64,000 bases of DNA from Propionivibrio sp. (lineage in GTDB: Bacteria > Pseudomonadota > Gammaproteobacteria > Burkholderiales > Rhodocyclaceae). Made by a program: the position numbers and the translations under genes. The notes under the pieces were generated by a model. The model saw only the letters and a program-made list of their open reading frames with translations. It ran no database searches and had not been told where the DNA came from. Numbering within the stretch: position 1 is the first letter of the stretch; each line of letters opens with the position of its first letter. Positions 1 through 10,723 of the stretch are shown in pieces. Location: contig JADJLB010000010.1 of assembly GCA_016705685.1 (NCBI GenBank), positions 650,501 through 714,500 on the forward strand, given 5' to 3'.

Positions 1-169
1 TGCGTTGCAGATGCAGCGGCAAAAAATCGTTTCCGCTCTGTGCCCGGCGTTGCTGAAAAGCCAGTTCTGCCACTTCGGCATCGGACAATCCGGAATCGAG
101 ATCGTGCAAACGGCGCAGACCCGATACGTCGGGGATGGTCTCAATGTCGAAGACGAGGACAGGTTTCAT
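1..169 (-). CDS. 3'-5' exonuclease, PolB-like (C-terminus cut by window edge)
   Basis: The first 56 codons of a minus-strand gene are visible, starting with ATG at 169 and leaving the window at base 1. The N-terminus MKPVLVFDIETIPD carries the D-I-E motif of DEDD exonucleases. The following text (Q-R-R-A-Q-S-G-N-D-F-L-P-L-H) matches my memory of the betaproteobacterial family annotated as predicted 3'-5' exonuclease related to the B-family polymerase proofreading domain. It starts 16 bases after the cysM stop, so it is likely the last gene of the hldD-cysM transcript. Metal binding and nuclease activity are inferred from the family; the other catalytic acids lie outside the window. Confidence 0.75.
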   Translation of the reverse strand, partial: MKPVLVFDIETIPDVSGLRRLHDLDSGLSDAEVAELAFQQRRAQSGNDFLPLHLQR

Positions 170-185
170 ACGGCACTCGAAAGGC

Positions 186-1085
186 TCAGGATGGAAATAC
201 GCCCGTGGACAGATAACGATCGCCGCGGTCGCAAACGATGGTTACGATAATGGCATGTTCGACTTCGCGCGCCAGGCGCAAGGCAATCACCAGCGCTCCT
301 CCGGAAGAAATTCCGGAAAATATTCCCTCCTCGCGAGCCAGCCGCCGTGTCATGGCTTCGGCATCCCCCTGCGCGACCGACTCAATGCGATCGACGCGCG
401 AACGCTCGAAAAATTTCGGCAGATAGGCTTCCGGCCATTTCCGGATTCCGGGGATCTGCGAACCCTCTTCCGGTTGGCAGCCAACAATGCAGATGTCTTG
501 ATTCTGCTCCTTGAGATAGCGCGAAACGCCCATGATCGTCCCGGTCGTCCCCATGCTGCTGACGAAGTGCGTCACGCGGCCTTGCGTTTCACGCCAGATC
601 TCGGGCCCCGTGCCTTCGTAATGTGCCAGCGGGTTATCCGGGTTGGCAAACTGATCGAGAATGATCCCCGTGCCTTCGTTCTGCATTCTTTCGGCCACAT
701 CGCGAGCCAGTTCCATGCCGCCGCTCTTAGGCGTGAGGATCAGTTCTGCGCCGAATGCGCGCATCGTTTGGCGGCGTTCGATGCTCTGGTTCTCCGGCAT
801 GACCAGAAGCATGCGATAGCCGCCCATCGCCGCGGCCATCGCCAGGGCGATACCGGTATTGCCGGAAGTTGCCTCGATCAGCGTATCGCCGGGTTTGATC
901 TCGCCGCGCTGCTCGGCACGACGGATCATCGACAGCGCCGGCCGATCCTTGACCGACCCGGCCGGGTTGTTGCCTTCGAGTTTGGCCAACACGACATTGC
1001 CGCGCGCCTCGCATTCGGCACCGGGCAAGCGTTTGAGGCGGACCAGGGGGGTGCCGCCGACAAAATCCTCAAGCGTCTTATACAC
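186..1085 (-). CDS. cysM: Cysteine synthase B
   Basis: 299-residue PLP enzyme making L-cysteine from O-acetylserine and sulfide (CysM members also accept thiosulfate). The N-terminus [13 protein letters not shown], the PLP lysine in SVKDRP (Lys46) and the substrate loop TSGNTG are all visible. The C-terminal ISSGGA motif binds the cofactor side. The length is the usual one for CysM, and the short C-terminus favours CysM over CysK. The start is GTG at 1085, overlapping the hldD stop by 8 bases, so translation is probably coupled. Position after hldD and before an exonuclease gene is the common betaproteobacterial order. Confidence 0.93.
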   Translation of the reverse strand: MYKTLEDFVGGTPLVRLKRLPGAECEARGNVVLAKLEGNNPAGSVKDRPALSMIRRAEQRGEIKPGDTLIEATSGNTGIALAMAAAMGGYRMLLVMPENQSIERRQTMRAFGAELILTPKSGGMELARDVAERMQNEGTGIILDQFANPDNPLAHYEGTGPEIWRETQGRVTHFVSSMGTTGTIMGVSRYLKEQNQDICIVGCQPEEGSQIPGIRKWPEAYLPKFFERSRVDRIESVAQGDAEAMTRRLAREEGIFSGISSGGALVIALRLAREVEHAIIVTIVCDRGDRYLSTGVFPS

Positions 1086-2073
1086 GAGCGTTCATCCATT
1101 GAACGTACTGCGGCACACCCTGCTCGACGCTGGCAAACGGAGCGTCGTAACCCGCCTTGCGCAGCAAGGTGAGGTCGGCCTGGGTAAAACTCTGGTACTT
1201 GCCCCTGAGCGCATCGGGGAAGGGAATATATTCAATCAGGCCCAGCCCGATGAGCTCGGCCAGCGGCAGTGCGGGCTCCCCGGCCAGTGCGCGACAACTG
1301 TTCACGTTGGCCACGGCCAGTTCGTTGAAGCTTTGAGCACGGCCGGTACCCAGGTTGAATATCCCGGATTTTTCCGGGTGATCGAGAAAGTGGAGGTTCA
1401 CCGCCGCCACGTCGCCGACAAAAACAAAATCTCGCTTCTGCTCGCCATTGGCATAGCCATTGCAGCCTTCGAACAGCCTGACCTTGTGCTCGGAACGAAA
1501 CTGGTTGAAATGGTGAAAGGCGACCGAGGCCATGCGTCCCTTGTGCGCTTCGCGAGGGCCGTAGACGTTGAAATAACGGAAGCCCACGATTTGCGACGAT
1601 ACCTTCGGCATACGCTGACGCACGACCTGATCGAAAAGGAATTTCGAATAGCCATAGACGTTGAGCGGCGCCTCGAACGAGCGCTCTTCCCGGAACACGT
1701 TGCTCCCGCCATAGGTCGCCGCGCTCGACGCATAGAGGTATGGCACGCCTTGATCGATGCACCAATCGAGAATCCCGAGTGAGTAACGGAAATTGTTCTC
1801 CATCATGTAACGGCCATCTGATTCCATCGTGTCGGAACACGCACCTTGGTGGAAGATGGCGTCGATCCCGCCGTTGAACTGCCCGGCCAGCAGCCGACCA
1901 AGGAACTCGGTTTTATCGATGTAATCGACGATTTCGCAATCGACCAGATTCTTGAACTTGTCGGCACGCGTCAGGTTATCGACGGCAATGATCCCGGTTA
2001 CCCCGCGCTCATTCAGCGCCTTGACAAGATTTGAACCGATAAAGCCGGCCGCACCAGTGACTATCGTATACAT
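1078..2073 (-). CDS. hldD: ADP-L-glycero-D-manno-heptose-6-epimerase
   Basis: 331-residue short-chain dehydrogenase/reductase epimerase that converts ADP-D-glycero-D-manno-heptose to the L-glycero form used in the LPS inner core. The NADP-binding motif [10 protein letters not shown] sits at residues 6-15. The catalytic Ser is in the SSAATYG segment and the Tyr/Lys pair in YGYSK. Family landmarks such as NVYGPRE and the MASV segment are present, and the length is full. The start lies 8 bases after the rfaE1 stop. Cytoplasmic; it acts after the RfaE1 kinase encoded just upstream. Confidence 0.95.
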   Translation of the reverse strand: MYTIVTGAAGFIGSNLVKALNERGVTGIIAVDNLTRADKFKNLVDCEIVDYIDKTEFLGRLLAGQFNGGIDAIFHQGACSDTMESDGRYMMENNFRYSLGILDWCIDQGVPYLYASSAATYGGSNVFREERSFEAPLNVYGYSKFLFDQVVRQRMPKVSSQIVGFRYFNVYGPREAHKGRMASVAFHHFNQFRSEHKVRLFEGCNGYANGEQKRDFVFVGDVAAVNLHFLDHPEKSGIFNLGTGRAQSFNELAVANVNSCRALAGEPALPLAELIGLGLIEYIPFPDALRGKYQSFTQADLTLLRKAGYDAPFASVEQGVPQYVQWMNARV

Positions 2074-2081
2074 AGACGACC

Positions 2082-3014
2082 TCAGCCCAACGCCGCGTCA
2101 AGTTCGGTCCGCGTCACAACGGCGGTACCCAGTTTGCCGACGACGATACCGGCAGCCACATTGGCGACGTGAATGGCGCTTGCCCAATCGACCCCCCGCG
2201 CCAGCATGACGGCCAAGGTGGCGATCACCGTATCACCGGCGCCGGATACATCAAACACTTCGCGTGCCACCGCCTTTTCATGGATTGTGCCCCCGCTATA
2301 GAAAAGCGACATGCCCTCGTCACTGCGCGTCACCAAAAGCGCCTGCAAAGCCAGCTCAGTACGCAGGGCATTGGCTTTGCGCTCCAGTTCCGCTTCGTCC
2401 GTCCAGCGTCCTACAACCGCGCGCAGCTCACCGCGGTTCGGCGTGATGATCGTTGCGCCGACATATTTCGAGTATTCCTCGCCCTTGGGGTCGACCAGAA
2501 CGATCTTGCCGGAAGCACGCGCCAAGCCAATCATCTCGCTGATATGCGTCAACCCGCCCTTGCCATAATCGGAGAAAACAACGGCATCGCACTCAGGCAG
2601 GCGTTGCTCAAACTCCGACAGCTTGGCCCGCAGCACCTCGTGCGACGGAATCGTTTCAAAATCGATTCTCAGCAATTGTTGCTGCCGGCCTATGACGCGC
2701 AGCTTTACCGTGGTGGTGATCGCTTCGTCGATGTGCAAGCTGGCATCGATATCGCCTTCATTCATCAGGCGTTTCAGACTTTCACCCGGCTCGTCATTGC
2801 CAACCAGCGCCAACAACACGACCTGTGCGCCAAGCGCTGCCGCATTACGCGCCACGTTGGCAGCGCCACCCGGCCGTTCCTCGCTGCGCTCGATCTTTAC
2901 AATCGGCACCGGCGCTTCGGGTGAAATGCGCGACACCTCGCCAAACCAGTAACGATCGAGCATGACATCGCCAACGATGAGCAGGCGAACCGCCGACAGA
3001 TCTCCAAGAACCAT
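2082..3014 (-). CDS. rfaE1: D-glycero-beta-D-manno-heptose-7-phosphate kinase (single-domain HldE/RfaE1)
   Basis: 310-residue PfkB-family sugar kinase phosphorylating heptose-7-phosphate at C1 for ADP-heptose synthesis. Visible motifs are the N-terminal GDVMLDRYW, the RPGGAANVA sugar-binding signature and the C-terminal DVSGAGDTV with the catalytic Asp. It has only the kinase half. The adenylyltransferase domain fused in E. coli HldE is absent, so a separate rfaE2 must lie elsewhere (inference). It follows lapB by 18 bases and precedes hldD, linking LPS regulation with core synthesis. Confidence 0.93.
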   Translation of the reverse strand: MVLGDLSAVRLLIVGDVMLDRYWFGEVSRISPEAPVPIVKIERSEERPGGAANVARNAAALGAQVVLLALVGNDEPGESLKRLMNEGDIDASLHIDEAITTTVKLRVIGRQQQLLRIDFETIPSHEVLRAKLSEFEQRLPECDAVVFSDYGKGGLTHISEMIGLARASGKIVLVDPKGEEYSKYVGATIITPNRGELRAVVGRWTDEAELERKANALRTELALQALLVTRSDEGMSLFYSGGTIHEKAVAREVFDVSGAGDTVIATLAVMLARGVDWASAIHVANVAAGIVVGKLGTAVVTRTELDAALG

Positions 3015-3032
3015 GTAGATTACCTCGGCATG

Positions 3033-4202
3033 CTATGGCGTCAGATCGAATTCTTCGGTGCGTTTTGGCGAATAGGTTTCCCAACCGCCACACGCTGGAC
3101 AGCGCCAATAAAACTGCCGCGCTTTGAAGCCGCAATTATCGCACCGATAGCGTGCCAGCCGACGCGTATAGCCATGTACGATGCTCTTGGCCAGATCCAG
3201 ATCGGCGCGTGTTTCGGGCGGGGCAACCAGCAAGCGGGCTTCGATCAACTTGTCAAACCCGAGCAGCGTCGGGTTGCGTTTCAACTCGTCACGGACCAGC
3301 GCATACGCCGCGTCGGCACCTTCGCTTTCGAGCACGAGCTGAAAGACCACGTCGAGCAAATCAAGCGAAGGGTAATGTTCAAGGTAGCCGCGCAGGAGTT
3401 GCAAACCCTCTTCATGGCGCGCCAGCTTGCGGAAAGCGTCGAGCAGGCGTTGCGCGACCAGCGCCAGATAGGTTGGGTCCTGCTGTTCAATGCGTTGCCA
3501 ACAGGCGATGGCCTCTTCCGTTCTATCCAGTTGCGCCTCAATGTCGCCTTGCAACAGACTGGCACGCACGCATTTCCGGTTACGCTCCAGCGCTGTCTTC
3601 AGGTAGCCCGACGCGACATCGCGTCGCGAGCGGATGATTTCTGCCGCAGCGAGTTCGCAGTAGTACTCGGCAATTTCCTTTTGAGAAGCGATATCCGGCA
3701 GTTCAGCGGCAATGGCAATGGCTTTTTCCCAGTCCTTTTCGAGCTGGTAGATTTCGAGCAGATTCCGTTTGGCTTCCTTGACCATTGCCGAGTCGCGGAG
3801 CTTGTTGAAAACTTCTTCGGCACGATCGAGCAGCCCCGCCTTCAGAAAATCCTGCCCGAGTTCGGAAAGCGCCTGTAATTTCATATCCTGCGGCAAATCG
3901 TCCCGTTCGACCAGATTCTGATGCATGCGAATGGCACGCTCGGTCTCGCCACGACGTCGGAACAGGCTGCCCAGCGCGAAATGCAGTTCAACGGTTTGCG
4001 GATCGACTTTGACCGCATCGACGAAGGACTCGATGGCACGATCCGGCTGCTCGTTAAGCAGGAAATTGAGTCCTTGAAAATACGAGCGTGGCAGTGCGCG
4101 CGACTCCTTGACCACATGCCGGATATCGATCCGCGCCGCAGCCCAACCCAGCCCGAAAAAGACAGGGAAGAACAGGAGTTGCCAGTATTCAAATTCAATC
4201 AT
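3033..4202 (-). CDS. lapB: LPS assembly protein B (TPR/rubredoxin-like)
   Basis: 389-residue inner-membrane-anchored TPR protein. An N-terminal membrane helix (WQLLFFPVFFGLGWAAA) is followed by many tetratricopeptide repeats. The C-terminus is a rubredoxin-like zinc ribbon with two pairs of cysteines (CDNCG and CPACGG). In E. coli, LapB (YciM) adapts LpxC for FtsH proteolysis and so limits LPS synthesis. Length and domain order match the family. It sits 44 bases after lapA and directly before the heptose genes. Confidence 0.93.
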   Translation of the reverse strand: MIEFEYWQLLFFPVFFGLGWAAARIDIRHVVKESRALPRSYFQGLNFLLNEQPDRAIESFVDAVKVDPQTVELHFALGSLFRRRGETERAIRMHQNLVERDDLPQDMKLQALSELGQDFLKAGLLDRAEEVFNKLRDSAMVKEAKRNLLEIYQLEKDWEKAIAIAAELPDIASQKEIAEYYCELAAAEIIRSRRDVASGYLKTALERNRKCVRASLLQGDIEAQLDRTEEAIACWQRIEQQDPTYLALVAQRLLDAFRKLARHEEGLQLLRGYLEHYPSLDLLDVVFQLVLESEGADAAYALVRDELKRNPTLLGFDKLIEARLLVAPPETRADLDLAKSIVHGYTRRLARYRCDNCGFKARQFYWRCPACGGWETYSPKRTEEFDLTP

Positions 4203-4246
4203 GAATAGTTAATAGTTCTTTGGCATTTTTTTGAGTTCGTCGCAAG

Positions 4247-4525
4247 CTACTGTGCGTCAACAGGTTTCACTTGCGTCGGGTGCTCCGACTTCAGTTCGCG
4301 TCTTAATCTGCCGACCTCACGACGCAGTCCGAAAACCGTCCCAAGCAATGACATCACGCCCAGTGCCGCGCCCCCGGCGAAAAAAGCCAGAACGACGATG
4401 ATGAGCGGAGCCTGCCAGGCTGAGTCAAAGAAAAAGCGTATGCTGACCGGGTCAGTGTTCTTGAGCGCAAAGGCGAACAAAAACAAAAATATGAAGATTC
4501 GGATGCCCCACAGCAAACCACGCAT
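4247..4525 (-). CDS. lapA: LapA family membrane protein
   Basis: 92-residue protein with two membrane helices (residues about 6-20 and 38-62) joined by KNTDPVSIRFF, the hallmark of the LapA/DUF1049 family. A charged arginine-rich amphipathic tail follows. LapA works with LapB in LPS assembly. A strong terminator separates it from ihfB, so lapA probably starts its own transcript or depends on readthrough. Confidence 0.88.
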   Translation of the reverse strand: MRGLLWGIRIFIFLFLFAFALKNTDPVSIRFFFDSAWQAPLIIVVLAFFAGGAALGVMSLLGTVFGLRREVGRLRRELKSEHPTQVKPVDAQ

Positions 4526-4540
4526 CAGTCATACTCCAAC

Positions 4541-4571
4541 AAAAAAAGGGCGGCAACCTGCGTTGCCGCCC
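4541..4571 (-). terminator. Rho-independent terminator after ihfB
   Basis: A perfect 10-bp stem (4548-4557 with 4562-4571, GGGCGGCAAC and its complement, loop of 4) is followed on the minus strand by seven T residues (4541-4547). It lies 31 bases beyond the ihfB stop and 15 bases before the lapA start, so it separates the rpsA-ihfB transcript from the LPS genes. Confidence 0.92.
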
Positions 4572-4602
4572 ACGGTATGTCACTGTACCGCAACTTTGTC
4601 AC

Positions 4603-4896
4603 TCAACCTGCGTTGAGCGCACTATCGACACGCTCACGCAATTCCTTACCCGCCTTGAAATGCGGCACCCATTTAGCCGGAACACTGACCTTTTCCCCGG
4701 ACTTGGGGTTGCGGCCAACGCGCGGTGGTCTGTAGTTCAGCGAGAAGCTGCCGAATCCGCGAATCTCGATACGATCGCCCCGGGCTAACACCTCGGACAT
4801 CGCATCGAGAATCATCTTGACCGCGAAATCGGCATCTTTGGCGACCAGTTGTGGAAACCGCTCGGCCAGTCGTGCGATCATGTCTGACTTGGTCAT
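4603..4896 (-). CDS. ihfB: Integration host factor beta subunit
   Basis: 97-residue HU/IHF family DNA-bending protein. It shows the N-terminal [15 protein letters not shown], the RGFGSFSL turn, and the beta-arm segment [15 protein letters not shown] whose proline intercalates DNA. An in-frame TTG lies two codons upstream. The ATG at 4896 is preferred because AAGG lies 7 bases before it, while the TTG would almost touch that site. It is 9 bases downstream of rpsA, the standard proteobacterial arrangement. Confidence 0.95.
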   Translation of the reverse strand: MTKSDMIARLAERFPQLVAKDADFAVKMILDAMSEVLARGDRIEIRGFGSFSLNYRPPRVGRNPKSGEKVSVPAKWVPHFKAGKELRERVDSALNAG

Positions 4897-4905
4897 ACTC
4901 AAGCC

Positions 4906-6603
4906 TTATTGCGAGTTGTTTAACTTGGCCTTCAGAAGAGCGCCAAGGTTGGTTGTGCCCGAGTTGACGTTGCTGTCTGCAGAAAACTTCTGCATCGCTT
5001 CATGTTGCTCGGCCTGATCCTTGGCCTTGATCGACAAGTTGATCGAACGCGTCTTGCGATCAATGTTGATAATCATCGCTTCGACGGCATCGCCTTCCTT
5101 ATAGACCTTGGTGAGATCGTCGATACGATCACGCGATACTTCGGAGGCGCGCAGATGGCCTTCCATGTCGCCCTCAAGCGTAATCACCGCGCCACGCGCA
5201 TCCACCGACTTGACGACACCACGAACGATGGCGTTCTTCTCGTGAGTGGCAATAAAGCTGGTGTAAGGATCGCCATCAAGCTGCTTGATGCCCAGCGAGA
5301 TACGCTCCTTGTCGGTATCAATGGCGAGTACGACGGCTTCAACTTCGTCGCCCTTCTTGAAATTGCGAATCGCCTCTTCGCCCGGAACCGACCAGGACAG
5401 GTCCGAGAGGTGAACCAGACCATCGATTCCACCCGGCAAACCAATAAACACGCCAAAATCGGTAATCGACTTGATGGCGCCGCGAACCTTGTCGCCCTTC
5501 TTTTGGTTCATCGAGAACTCATCCCACGGATTGGCAACGCACTGCTTCATACCGAGGGAAATACGCCGACGCTCTTCGTCGATTTCGAGAATCATAACTT
5601 CGACTTCGTCGCCCAACTGAACCACCTTGGATGGATGGACGTTCTTGTTGGTCCAGTCCATTTCGGAGACGTGCACCAGCCCTTCGATGCCCTGCTCGAT
5701 TTCGACGAAAGCGCCATAATCGGTCAGGTTGGTAACCTTGCCAAACATCCGGGTGCTTTGCGGATAGCGGCGCGAGATGCCAACCCACGGATCTTCGCCC
5801 AATTGCTTGAGACCCAGCGAGACCCGGTTCTTGTCCTGGTCGAACTTGAGAATCTTGGCTTGCACCTCGTCGCCAACGGCCAGCACTTCGGACGGGTGAC
5901 GGACACGGCGCCACGCCAAGTCGGTAATGTGCAGCAGACCGTCGATACCGCCGAGGTCAACGAATGCACCGTAGTCGGTAATATTCTTGACGATACCCTT
6001 GACGATGCTGCCTTCCTTGAGGTTGGACAGTAGCGCTTCGCGCTCTTCACCGACGCTGGCTTCGAGAACGGCGCGACGGGAAACAACGACGTTGTTGCGT
6101 TTGCGATCAAGCTTGATGACCTTGAATTCATAGGTTTTGCCTTCGTACGGCGTGGTGTCCTTGACCGGACGCATGTCGACCAGCGACCCCGGCAGGAAAG
6201 CGCGAACGCTGTTGGCCATGACGGTCAAACCGCCCTTGACCTTGCCGGTGATGGTACCGGTAACCAGCGTGCCTTCGTTCAATGCGGTTTCGAGGTAGTT
6301 CCACGCTGCAACACGCTTGGCACGTTCACGCGAAAGGCGGGTTTCGCCGAAACCGTTTTCGAGTTGTTCAATGGCGACCTGCACAAAATCGCCGACCTTT
6401 GCTTCAAGTTCGCCTTGATCGTTCAGAAATTCTTCACGATCGATATAGCTTTCGGACTTTAGTCCGGCATTGACGACCACAAAGTTCTGGTCGATACGCA
6501 CGACCTCGGCGGTGATGACCTCGCCCTGGCGCATTTCCTGACGCGCGAGGCTGGCTTCGAAGAGATCGGCAAAACTTTCCTGGATAATGGGATGAGCTGA
6601 CAT
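4906..6603 (-). CDS. rpsA: 30S ribosomal protein S1
   Basis: 565-residue protein with six S1 RNA-binding repeats; repeats of the type [16 protein letters not shown] and [23 protein letters not shown] are easily seen. It binds mRNA leader regions on the small subunit and is needed for initiation on weakly structured or SD-poor messages. Length is typical for proteobacterial S1. It follows the aroA-cmk fusion by 168 bases, the usual place for rpsA (after cmk), and precedes ihfB. Confidence 0.97.
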   Translation of the reverse strand: MSAHPIIQESFADLFEASLARQEMRQGEVITAEVVRIDQNFVVVNAGLKSESYIDREEFLNDQGELEAKVGDFVQVAIEQLENGFGETRLSRERAKRVAAWNYLETALNEGTLVTGTITGKVKGGLTVMANSVRAFLPGSLVDMRPVKDTTPYEGKTYEFKVIKLDRKRNNVVVSRRAVLEASVGEEREALLSNLKEGSIVKGIVKNITDYGAFVDLGGIDGLLHITDLAWRRVRHPSEVLAVGDEVQAKILKFDQDKNRVSLGLKQLGEDPWVGISRRYPQSTRMFGKVTNLTDYGAFVEIEQGIEGLVHVSEMDWTNKNVHPSKVVQLGDEVEVMILEIDEERRRISLGMKQCVANPWDEFSMNQKKGDKVRGAIKSITDFGVFIGLPGGIDGLVHLSDLSWSVPGEEAIRNFKKGDEVEAVVLAIDTDKERISLGIKQLDGDPYTSFIATHEKNAIVRGVVKSVDARGAVITLEGDMEGHLRASEVSRDRIDDLTKVYKEGDAVEAMIINIDRKTRSINLSIKAKDQAEQHEAMQKFSADSNVNSGTTNLGALLKAKLNNSQ

Positions 6604-6771
6604 ATATAGAGTGACCTGACCGCATGGCTGCGGGTTAAGTTAATAAAAAATCGCCCGTTCCTGAGTTCTTGCCAACGGCCCCCGTAAGGATCGCCACAGT
6701 GCCCCGTGGGGCTGGCAAAAGACAATCAACCGGCAACAACCGAGGCGTACGACATGGTCGCACGACCTTTG

Positions 6772-8715
6772 CTACGACCCCTTCCTGCTCCACAGCAGCA
6801 CCTGATCCACCGCTTGTTCAATGGTCAGATCTGTCGTATCGAGCAACATGGCGTCTTCGCTCTGCTGCAAGGGCGCAACGCTACGTCGGCTATCACGTTG
6901 GTCGCGTTCGCGCAAATCCTGCAAAAGAGGCAGGATACTAGCAGCGATTCCTTTTTCGATCAACTGCTTATGGCGTCTTTCCGCTCGCACTTCGACACTC
7001 GCAGTCAGGAAAACCTTGGTCTGCGCATCCGGGAATACGACCGAAGCCATATCGCGGCCATCGGCGACCAGGCCCGGTGCCTGGCGGAACAGGCGCTGTC
7101 TGAAGAGCAAGGCGTTGCGCACGGTGGGGAGGGCCGCAACCTGGGAAGCCCCTGACGAGATTTCCTCATCGCGAATTGCATCATTGACTTCATCGCCGGA
7201 CAGCCGTATCGAATTCTCGCCAAACACCACGTCGAGTCCGGCGGCGATGGCTGCCACGCGCGCCTCGTCACGCCACGACACACCGGCACGCCGGCAGGCC
7301 AGTGCGGTGAGTCGATACAAGGCCCCGGAATCAAGATAATGCCAACCCAGCGCAGCCGCCACACGCGCCGCGACGGTTCCTTTGCCGGAGGCCGAGGGTC
7401 CGTCAATGGCAATGACCGGAACGGGCCGCGTGACTTTGGCGAACGCCGCGAAGTACTCGGGAAAGGTCTTGGACACACAAGCCGGATCGTTGATGCGTAG
7501 GGTACTGGCCAATGAGACCAAGGAAAAACACATAGCGATGCGGTGATCGTCATAGGTATCGATACCGGCGTCAGGCGATCGGAGATCGCCTTTCCGAGGG
7601 ATCACGCGAATGAAGTCGGCCCCCGTCTGGACTTCGGCGCCGAGCTTGCGCAGTTCGGTGGCCATCGCCTCGATCCGGTCCGTTTCTTTGACCCGCCAGC
7701 TGGCGATATGCGTCAGCGTCGTTGGGCCTTCGGCAAACAGTGCGGTCGTGGCCAGCGTCATGGCGGCATCCGGAATGTGCTTGCAGTCGAGGCTTATTCC
7801 GCGCAGTTTTCCTGATGGCGGCGCAGCCGCTGCGATCCAGTTCGATCCTGTCTCGATTCGCGCCCCCATCTGCGCCAGTGCGTCGGCAAAACGCACATCG
7901 CCCTGCACGGAATCGCACCCGACGCCTGCAACACGCAGCGGGCCACCACCAATCGCTCCGAGCGCCAGAAAATACGAAGCCGACGAAGCGTCGGCTTCAA
8001 CGTATACGACCCCCGGCGAGCGGTAGGTGTCGCCGGCCGGAACGATAAATCGCTGCCACCCTTCGCGCACCACTTCCACGCCAAAACGCGCCATGGTCGC
8101 CAGCGTGATCTCGATGTAGGGTTTGGAGATCAGGTCGCCGACAACTTCGATCGTTGTTTCCGTCCCGGTCAGCGGCAAGGCCATCAACAGGCCGGTCAGA
8201 AACTGGCTCGACAGGTCGCCCCGCACCTGTACGTGGCCGCGCGAACGGATCGTGGAAGGGCGAATCTCAAGCGGTGGGAATCCTTCATTCTCCAGATAAC
8301 GGATGTCGGCGCCAAGCTCGCGCAAGGCATCGACAAGATCGCCGATAGGCCGCTCATGCATCCGCGCCACGCCGGTCAACGTGTAATGCCCGCCGGCCAG
8401 CGCCAACGCTGCGGTCAAAGAACGGAACGCTGTTCCGGCATTTCCGAGAAACAACTCCGCGCGTTTGCACGGAAAGTTTCCCGCCACGCCGTGTATGCGA
8501 TAGACGCGATCACCCAGCGACTCCACAGCGATACCCAACGCCCTGAGCGCATCAAGCATCCGCGCCGTGTCGTCGGACTCCAGCAGGTCACGAACTTCCG
8601 TCACGCCACCGGCAAGAGCGGACAGCAACAGCACGCGGTTGGATATGCTCTTCGAGCCAGGCAGCTGCACCACGCCTTGAGCCGACAGCAGCGGCGGCAG
8701 ATCGATAAAATCCAT
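6772..8715 (-). CDS. aroA-cmk: Bifunctional EPSP synthase / cytidylate kinase fusion
   Basis: 647 residues in one frame. Residues 1 to about 428 are 3-phosphoshikimate 1-carboxyvinyltransferase: [11 protein letters not shown] at 17-27, [10 protein letters not shown] at 91-100, and RVKETDRI at 341-348. Residues about 433-647 are cytidylate kinase with the P-loop GPSASGKGT at 439-447 and the [11 protein letters not shown] segment near 552-562. The first half makes EPSP in the shikimate pathway; the second phosphorylates CMP/dCMP. The ATG at 8715 is chosen because the AroA N-terminus begins there and lies 5 bases after the tyrA stop; upstream in-frame sequence is within tyrA. There is no stop or frameshift at the junction. 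Confidence 0.93.
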   Translation of the reverse strand: MDFIDLPPLLSAQGVVQLPGSKSISNRVLLLSALAGGVTEVRDLLESDDTARMLDALRALGIAVESLGDRVYRIHGVAGNFPCKRAELFLGNAGTAFRSLTAALALAGGHYTLTGVARMHERPIGDLVDALRELGADIRYLENEGFPPLEIRPSTIRSRGHVQVRGDLSSQFLTGLLMALPLTGTETTIEVVGDLISKPYIEITLATMARFGVEVVREGWQRFIVPAGDTYRSPGVVYVEADASSASYFLALGAIGGGPLRVAGVGCDSVQGDVRFADALAQMGARIETGSNWIAAAAPPSGKLRGISLDCKHIPDAAMTLATTALFAEGPTTLTHIASWRVKETDRIEAMATELRKLGAEVQTGADFIRVIPRKGDLRSPDAGIDTYDDHRIAMCFSLVSLASTLRINDPACVSKTFPEYFAAFAKVTRPVPVIAIDGPSASGKGTVAARVAAALGWHYLDSGALYRLTALACRRAGVSWRDEARVAAIAAGLDVVFGENSIRLSGDEVNDAIRDEEISSGASQVAALPTVRNALLFRQRLFRQAPGLVADGRDMASVVFPDAQTKVFLTASVEVRAERRHKQLIEKGIAASILPLLQDLRERDQRDSRRSVAPLQQSEDAMLLDTTDLTIEQAVDQVLLWSRKGS

Positions 8716-8720
8716 GAGGC

Positions 8721-9605
8721 TTACTTGACCTTGCCTTCCGCCCAGTCGCGACGCGCCTTGCGGGCAACATCGAAGGTGCGTTCGAGAACGTCGCCATCGC
8801 CTTTGTCCAGCGCATCGCGCAACACGTCCAGATGCGCCCGGTAACGGTCGAGCTCTTCGAGCAGCGCCTGACGATTGGCCAGACAGATATCGCGCCACAT
8901 TTCCGGATGGCTGGCCGAAATTCTCGAAAAATCGCGGAAACCACTGGCGGCATAGCTGAAAAACTGGTCGCAGTCTTCGCGCACGGCCAGATCGTAGACC
9001 AGGGCAAACGACAACAGGTGCGGCAAATGGCTGACGGCAGCAAAAATCCGGTCATGCGCGGAGGGAGACAACTCATGAACCTGCGCGCCGCACCATTCCC
9101 AGGCCGAACGCACTCGTGCCACGTTGAGGACGGTGTTTTCCGGCAAGGGGGTCAACACCACTTTCTTTTCGCGGTAGAGGTCGGCGCGCGCCGCCGCCGC
9201 GCCGCTATTCTCCGCACCGGCAATGGGATGCGCCGGAACAAACTGTCCGATCTTGTCTCCGAAATGCTCTCGTGCTGACGCAACCACTTCCATCTTGGTA
9301 CTGCCGCCGTCAGTGACTACCGTTTGCGCGCCGAGATACGGTGCGATGCGGGCCATGATCTCGGGCATCTGGCCGACCGGAGAGGCGATCAAGACAAGGT
9401 CGGCGTCCGCCACCTCCTGCCCGGCGTTGGCGCCGACCCGGTCGATGATGCCCAGATCCAGGGCCTGTTTCAGCGTCGCCAGGCTGCGGCCGAAGCCGAC
9501 AACTTCGTCGACCTGCTCGGTTGCTTTGAGACCGAGCGCGAAGGAACCGCCGATCAGGCCAACGCCAAAGACCACCACCTTGCCGAATTCAGGCTCATCG
9601 CTCAT
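8721..9605 (-). CDS. tyrA: Prephenate dehydrogenase
   Basis: 294-residue NAD(P)-dependent enzyme converting prephenate to 4-hydroxyphenylpyruvate for tyrosine. The N-terminal Rossmann motif [10 protein letters not shown] is followed by TDGGSTK and the substrate-binding HPIAG segment. [10 protein letters not shown] marks the dimer helix region. There is no chorismate mutase or ACT domain, consistent with a monofunctional TyrA. The ATG at 9605 shares one base with the hisC stop (TAATG), so expression is probably coupled. Confidence 0.92.
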   Translation of the reverse strand: MSDEPEFGKVVVFGVGLIGGSFALGLKATEQVDEVVGFGRSLATLKQALDLGIIDRVGANAGQEVADADLVLIASPVGQMPEIMARIAPYLGAQTVVTDGGSTKMEVVASAREHFGDKIGQFVPAHPIAGAENSGAAAARADLYREKKVVLTPLPENTVLNVARVRSAWEWCGAQVHELSPSAHDRIFAAVSHLPHLLSFALVYDLAVREDCDQFFSYAASGFRDFSRISASHPEMWRDICLANRQALLEELDRYRAHLDVLRDALDKGDGDVLERTFDVARKARRDWAEGKVK

Positions 9606-10705
9606 TACAGGACCTTGCGCTGCGCATGCTCCAGGGCTTCGAGAAAACGGAGGTTTTCCGCCTCGGTGCCGATCGTCACGCGCAACCATTCCGGCATACC
9701 GTAACCGCCTATCGGTCGGACGATAACGCCCTGCTTGAGCAGCTTCAGATTCAAGGTGGCCGCGTCACCCGCTTTGAACGTCACAAAATTTCCATGGGAA
9801 GGAATATGTGGGAATCCATGCCGTTTCAGGCCGTTGACGATCTGCTCCATGCCGGAACGATTGAGCGCATAACTGCGCGCCACGAACTCATGATCGTCGA
9901 GCGCGGCCGTCGCCGCAGCCAGCGCCAGATTGTTGCAGTTGAACGGTTGGCGCACGCGGTTCATCAGATCGGCAATTTCGGCCGAAGCCAACGCATAACC
10001 TATGCGCAAGCCGGCCAGGCCGTAAATCTTTGAAAAGGTCCGCGTGATCACCAGATTCGAGAACATCTGGAGCCACGCAGTCGTGTCGACCCGTTCGCCG
10101 GGTGGAATGTATTCGTTGTAAGCTTCATCGAGAACGACAATGACATCTTCCGGAACAGCGCACATGAACGCTTCGAGCTGCGGGTACGGCAGGAAGGTTC
10201 CGGTCGGGTTGTTTGGATTGGCAATCCAGATCAGACGGGTGTCCGGACGAATCGCCTCACGCATGGCGTCAAGATCGTGGCCATACTCCTTGGCCGGAAC
10301 GGCAATCAGCTCGGCGCCTGCCGAAAGCGAGGCCAAAGGGTAAACCGCGAAGGCATGCTGCGAAAAGAGGGTTGATCTCCCTGGCGCCAGATAGACACGA
10401 GCCACCAAATCAAGCACATCGTTAGAGCCATTGCCAAGAACGAGGCGGTCCGTACCCAGAGAAAAATGGTTCGCCAGAGCGCTCTTCAGATCGAAGTCAT
10501 CGGGATAGCGTTCCAGCGAACCGACTGCCTGGTCGACCGCCATTCTGGCCTTCGGACTCATACCCAGGGGATTCTCGTTGGAAGCCAGCTTGACAATACG
10601 CTCGACGGGAATACCCATTTCGCGGGCCAGCTGTGTAATCGGCTTCCCTGGAAGATAGGGCGATATGGCACGAACGTTAGGCAATGACTGGTCACACAGC
10701 GCCAT
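9605..10705 (-). CDS. hisC: Histidinol-phosphate/aromatic aminotransferase
   Basis: 366-residue class I/II PLP aminotransferase of the HisC family. It shows KLASNENPLG near the N-terminus, the NPNNPTGT loop, DEAYNEY and the PLP lysine in TRTFSKIYGLAGLRIGY. It lies between pheA and tyrA. A second HisC-type enzyme in this position usually transaminates phenylpyruvate and hydroxyphenylpyruvate, so an aromatic role is inferred from context. The histidine role cannot be excluded, since no his operon is in view. Confidence 0.88.
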   Translation of the reverse strand: MALCDQSLPNVRAISPYLPGKPITQLAREMGIPVERIVKLASNENPLGMSPKARMAVDQAVGSLERYPDDFDLKSALANHFSLGTDRLVLGNGSNDVLDLVARVYLAPGRSTLFSQHAFAVYPLASLSAGAELIAVPAKEYGHDLDAMREAIRPDTRLIWIANPNNPTGTFLPYPQLEAFMCAVPEDVIVVLDEAYNEYIPPGERVDTTAWLQMFSNLVITRTFSKIYGLAGLRIGYALASAEIADLMNRVRQPFNCNNLALAAATAALDDHEFVARSYALNRSGMEQIVNGLKRHGFPHIPSHGNFVTFKAGDAATLNLKLLKQGVIVRPIGGYGMPEWLRVTIGTEAENLRFLEALEHAQRKVL

Positions 10706-10723
10706 GGATTGTCCTCAAGAGGG

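Noticed and set aside
4817-6033. Long plus-strand frames opposite rpsA
   Set aside because: Shadows of the S1 repeats; the product merely repeats with the S1 periodicity.
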